A DNA stretch of 64,000 bases. Origin: UMGS692 sp963653425 (lineage in GTDB: Bacteria; Bacillota; Clostridia; Christensenellales; CAG-314). Positions 61,641 through 64,000 of this stretch are shown in pieces (the stretch's first letter is position 1; each line of letters begins with the position of its first letter). Position numbers and translations under genes: made by a program. The stretch is taken from NCBI GenBank assembly GCA_963653425.1, contig CAVJWC010000004.1, positions 1-64,000 on the forward strand. Reading direction: 5' to 3'. The notes under the pieces are model-generated. The model did not search any database and was not told where the DNA came from. It saw nothing but the letters and a program-made list of their open reading frames with translations.

Positions 61641-61667
61641 CCGTCTGCGTCAATCCGTAACCAATTT

Positions 61668-61704
61668 ACCGCTCGCCCGTAAAAAGACGAGCGGTTCGGT
61701 TTTT
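61668..61704 (+). terminator. Intrinsic terminator after the TetR gene
   Basis: ACCGCTCG and CGAGCGGT form a perfect 8-bp stem with a 12-nt loop and a T-run shortly after. Confidence 0.8.
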
Positions 61705-61875
61705 CGCGCGTTTTGTGATTTAACTAAAGCGTGATTTTCCGCGTTTTGCGCCTTGTTGCGTTTCGTGATTTAAGTAAAGGGTAAGTTTTTTCCGCGTTTG
61801 TGATTTAAGAAGCGCAAGCGTTTTTCGCGTTTTAAGTAAAGCGCAAGCGTTTTTCGTTTTGTTTTTTCGTGTTTT
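61705..61875 (+). repeat. Degenerate tandem spacer before trkA
   Basis: TTTTCGCGTTTTGTGATTTA and AAGTAAAGCGCAAGCG units recur four to five times with drift. No gene is seen in 61641-62060 apart from the promoter. Confidence 0.6.
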
Positions 61876-61985
61876 ACGCGTTTAGATTATATTGCGTGCG
61901 TCTTTGAGGCTTTTTGCTTTAACGAAAGAAACCGCCTGCGATTGCTTTAACTTATGAAAATTAAGAGTATATATAATAATTCGGG

Positions 61986-62013
61986 TGTCAAACTTATCCG
62001 AATGTGCTATAAT
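61986..62013 (+). promoter_or_regulatory. Promoter of trkA-trkH
   Basis: TGTCAA at 61986-61991 and TATAAT at 62008-62013, spacer 16. Confidence 0.55.
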
Positions 62014-62060
62014 AGGCGTAACTCATTAAGGAGGGGGCGCACAGACGCGCTTACGATTAT

Positions 62061-63428
62061 ATGAAGATTGTAGTTGCGGGCTGCGGAAAAATCGGAAAAA
62101 CCATAGTACGCAGTCTTATCGAAGAAAAGCACGAAGTTACGGTAATAGACGTAAATCAGACGGTAGTGGAAGAAATTGCCCGTGAAACCGACGTTCTCTG
62201 TTTCAGCGGTAACGCCGCCGAATACGAAACGCTTAAAAACGCGGGCGCGGACAAAGCCGATTTGTTCATAGCGGCTACCGATTCGGACGAAATGAATATG
62301 CTTTCGTGTTTTGCCGCAAAAAGAATGGGCGCAAGACATACCGCCGCAAGAATAAGGAATTCCGCGAACAACACGGTCGAAAGCATGGAGTTTATGAAAC
62401 AACAGCTCGAACTTTCGCTTTCCTTCAATCCAGAAATGCTTACCGCGCGGGCTATATGCGACATACTTAAACTTCCGTCCGCTCTTAAAGTCGAAACCTT
62501 TGCGAGAAAAAGGTTCGAGATGATAGAGCTGGTTCTGGGTTCGGATTCGGCTCTCGACGGAGTGGCTCTCATTAACCTCAAAAAGTTCGTTAAAGCAAAG
62601 ATGCTGGTATGTATCGTCAGCAGAAACGGAGAGGTCTTTATCCCCAACGGCTCGTTCGTTCTGAAGAGCGGAGACAAACTGGGCGTACTCGTTTCCGACG
62701 AGAACACCGAAAGAATTCTCAAAGCCATGGGTATAGCTCATAAGCCCGTAAAAAACGTGCTTATACTCGGCGCGGGAAAGACCACGACTTACCTTTGCAG
62801 ACTTCTTATGAAGAACAAAATCACGCCCAAGGTTATCGAAGTCAAAGCGGAGAGATGCGACGCTCTTCTCGAAGAAATCGACGGACTTTCGGTTATTCAC
62901 GGCGACGGAATGAACAGAGAACTTCTTGCCGAAGAGGGTATAGCCGATACCGACGCACTCGTGGCTTTAACGGGAATAGACGAACAGAATATACTTATTT
63001 CCTTTTACGCAATGGCTGAAAAGGTGGATAAAGTCGTTACAAAAGTCAGCCGAGACGAACTTTCTTCGCTTGCCCGTCAGCTTGGACTTGAATGTATGGT
63101 TTCCACCAAGGCTATAACCGCGGACTTAATCGTTCAGTACGCAAGAGGACTGAGAAACTCCATAGGCAGTAAGATGGAAACGCTTTATTCGCTTATGGAC
63201 GGCAAGGCTCAGGCTCTCGAATTCAAAGTAATGTCCGATTTCAGATTGAGCGGAGTACCCTTAAAAGCAATGAAGATAAAGGACGAAGTTCTCGTTGCGG
63301 GTATAATCCGAGGCAGAGAAACGATAATCCCGGGAGGCGACGACGTAATCGTTCCCGGCGACAGAGTAATCATAATTTCCGCGGGCATAAGAATAGACGA
63401 ACTCGCAGACATATCGGAGGCTGAATAA
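62061..63428 (+). CDS. trkA: Trk potassium uptake regulatory protein TrkA
   Basis: The 455-residue protein is a tandem of two RCK units, each a Rossmann NAD-binding domain (VVAGCGKIG near residue 4-12; VLILGAGKTT near 234) plus a C-terminal TrkA_C ligand domain. It binds NAD(H)/ATP on the cytosolic face and gates the TrkH channel. The GGAGGGGG box at 62030-62037 is about 24 nt from the ATG, farther than usual. A small GCGC-ACAGAC-GCGC hairpin lies between and could shorten the path. trkH starts inside its stop codon (TAATG). Confidence 0.95.
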   Translation: MKIVVAGCGKIGKTIVRSLIEEKHEVTVIDVNQTVVEEIARETDVLCFSGNAAEYETLKNAGADKADLFIAATDSDEMNMLSCFAAKRMGARHTAARIRNSANNTVESMEFMKQQLELSLSFNPEMLTARAICDILKLPSALKVETFARKRFEMIELVLGSDSALDGVALINLKKFVKAKMLVCIVSRNGEVFIPNGSFVLKSGDKLGVLVSDENTERILKAMGIAHKPVKNVLILGAGKTTTYLCRLLMKNKITPKVIEVKAERCDALLEEIDGLSVIHGDGMNRELLAEEGIADTDALVALTGIDEQNILISFYAMAEKVDKVVTKVSRDELSSLARQLGLECMVSTKAITADLIVQYARGLRNSIGSKMETLYSLMDGKAQALEFKVMSDFRLSGVPLKAMKIKDEVLVAGIIRGRETIIPGGDDVIVPGDRVIIISAGIRIDELADISEAE

Positions 63429-64000
63429 TGAATCACCGTATGATCGTCCGCGTTCTTGGGAAGGTCGTTCTCATAGAAGCGGGACTTTTGGTTTTTCCTT
63501 TAATAGTCGCTCTTATAACGGGAGAAGCTTCCGTTCTGGCGTTTCTGATAACTTTCGGTATCTGTCTTGCTTTGGGGCTTCTTATATTGCTTCTCGTAAA
63601 GCCCACTAAGAAAGACCTTTTCGCAAAAGAAGGACTTATAATAGTTTCGGTGTCCTGGATAGCCGTTTCCGCCTTGGGAGCTTTGCCTTTCGTTATAAGC
63701 GGAGAAATGCCTTCGTATATAGACGCCCTGTTCGAAACCGTTTCGGGCTTTACGACTACGGGCGCGTCGGTTCTCGCGAACGTCGAAGCAATGGGAAAGG
63801 CTATGCTTTTCTGGAGAAGTTTTACCCATTGGATAGGCGGAATGGGCGTTCTCGTTTTCCTTACCGCGATAACTTCCAACACCGATAAGAGCATAAACAT
63901 TCTGCGCGCGGAAATGCCCGGTCCGTCGGTGGACAAGATAGTTCCGAGAGCGAAAGACACGGCTAAGATTCTTTATCTTATGTATATAGGACTTACCGCC
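63428..64000 (+). CDS. trkH: Potassium uptake protein TrkH (cut by window end)
   Basis: 191 residues are visible with no stop before the window ends; full TrkH proteins have about 480. The frame starts at an ATG overlapping the trkA stop. The first membrane helices and pore loop are visible, including the selectivity-filter stretch VSGFTTTGAS followed by FWRSFTHWIGGMGVLVF, a hallmark of TrkH/KtrB. It is the K+ channel subunit that works with TrkA, so the two form a standard potassium-uptake operon. Confidence 0.95.
   Translation, partial: MNHRMIVRVLGKVVLIEAGLLVFPLIVALITGEASVLAFLITFGICLALGLLILLLVKPTKKDLFAKEGLIIVSVSWIAVSALGALPFVISGEMPSYIDALFETVSGFTTTGASVLANVEAMGKAMLFWRSFTHWIGGMGVLVFLTAITSNTDKSINILRAEMPGPSVDKIVPRAKDTAKILYLMYIGLTA

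Overview
The window reads as chromosome of an anaerobic, Gram-positive, spore-lineage Clostridia member. The signs are SpoIVA, Rex, two [FeFe]-hydrogenase-family proteins, an archaeal-type class I lysyl-tRNA synthetase, a bacterial GlnRS, GroES/GroEL behind a CIRCE-like site, sigma-A promoters with near-perfect TTGACA/TATAAT boxes, and lipoprotein-anchored surface proteins. An uncultured gut-type lineage (Christensenellales-like) is my guess from style only; nothing in the window fixes the taxon. There are no rRNA genes, phage genes, transposase genes or CRISPR arrays. One tRNA gene is present.

Layout. 1-9.3 kb: housekeeping (metal-binding protein, exonuclease, hexokinase, dnaB, glnS, class I lysRS, trxB), then a 42-aa minus-strand ORF. 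10-15.1 kb: spoIVA, thpR, an SPFH/zinc-ribbon pair and a DUF1858 protein. 15.3-19.3 kb: a 1331-aa YDG-repeat lipoprotein. 20-21.9 kb: groES-groEL. 22.6-28.9 kb and 38.3-44.6 kb: two near-identical giant lipoproteins, each an S8 subtilase with a BspA-type leucine-rich tail and the same promoter module. Between them lie a BioY transporter, a LysR regulator and a seven-gene operon: rex, a kinase-like phosphotransferase, two thioredoxin-like [2Fe-2S] proteins, a PAS-bearing sensory-type hydrogenase, a SpoIIE/PP2C phosphatase and a group B-type [FeFe] hydrogenase. 45-54.3 kb: a TM1266-family regulator followed by an iron-type ABC transporter, HydE, a NifH-like protein, two NifD/NifK-like proteins, the ABC binding protein and HydF. 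54.6-64 kb: MATE pump, a membrane-anchored unknown, tRNA-Arg, a minus-strand TerB/PlsC/glycosyltransferase operon, a TetR regulator and trkA-trkH (trkH runs off the end).

Most interesting system. Genes 44976-54322 join [FeFe]-hydrogenase maturation (HydE, HydF, TM1266) to a complete but non-canonical nitrogenase-like trio and a FecCD-type importer. The importer ATPase carries a second TM1266-type domain fused at its C-terminus, and the permease start codon sits directly behind a strong intrinsic terminator that looks like an attenuator. HydG is absent from the window. The layout suggests import of a metal complex or tetrapyrrole-like compound, its reduction by the Nif-like enzyme, and coordination with hydrogenase assembly. 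The function is not established.

The intergenic DNA is also unusual. A roughly 220-bp MITE-like element with terminal inverted repeats occurs in full and broken copies. Many spacers just after stop codons are made of degenerate 16-38 bp tandem duplications.
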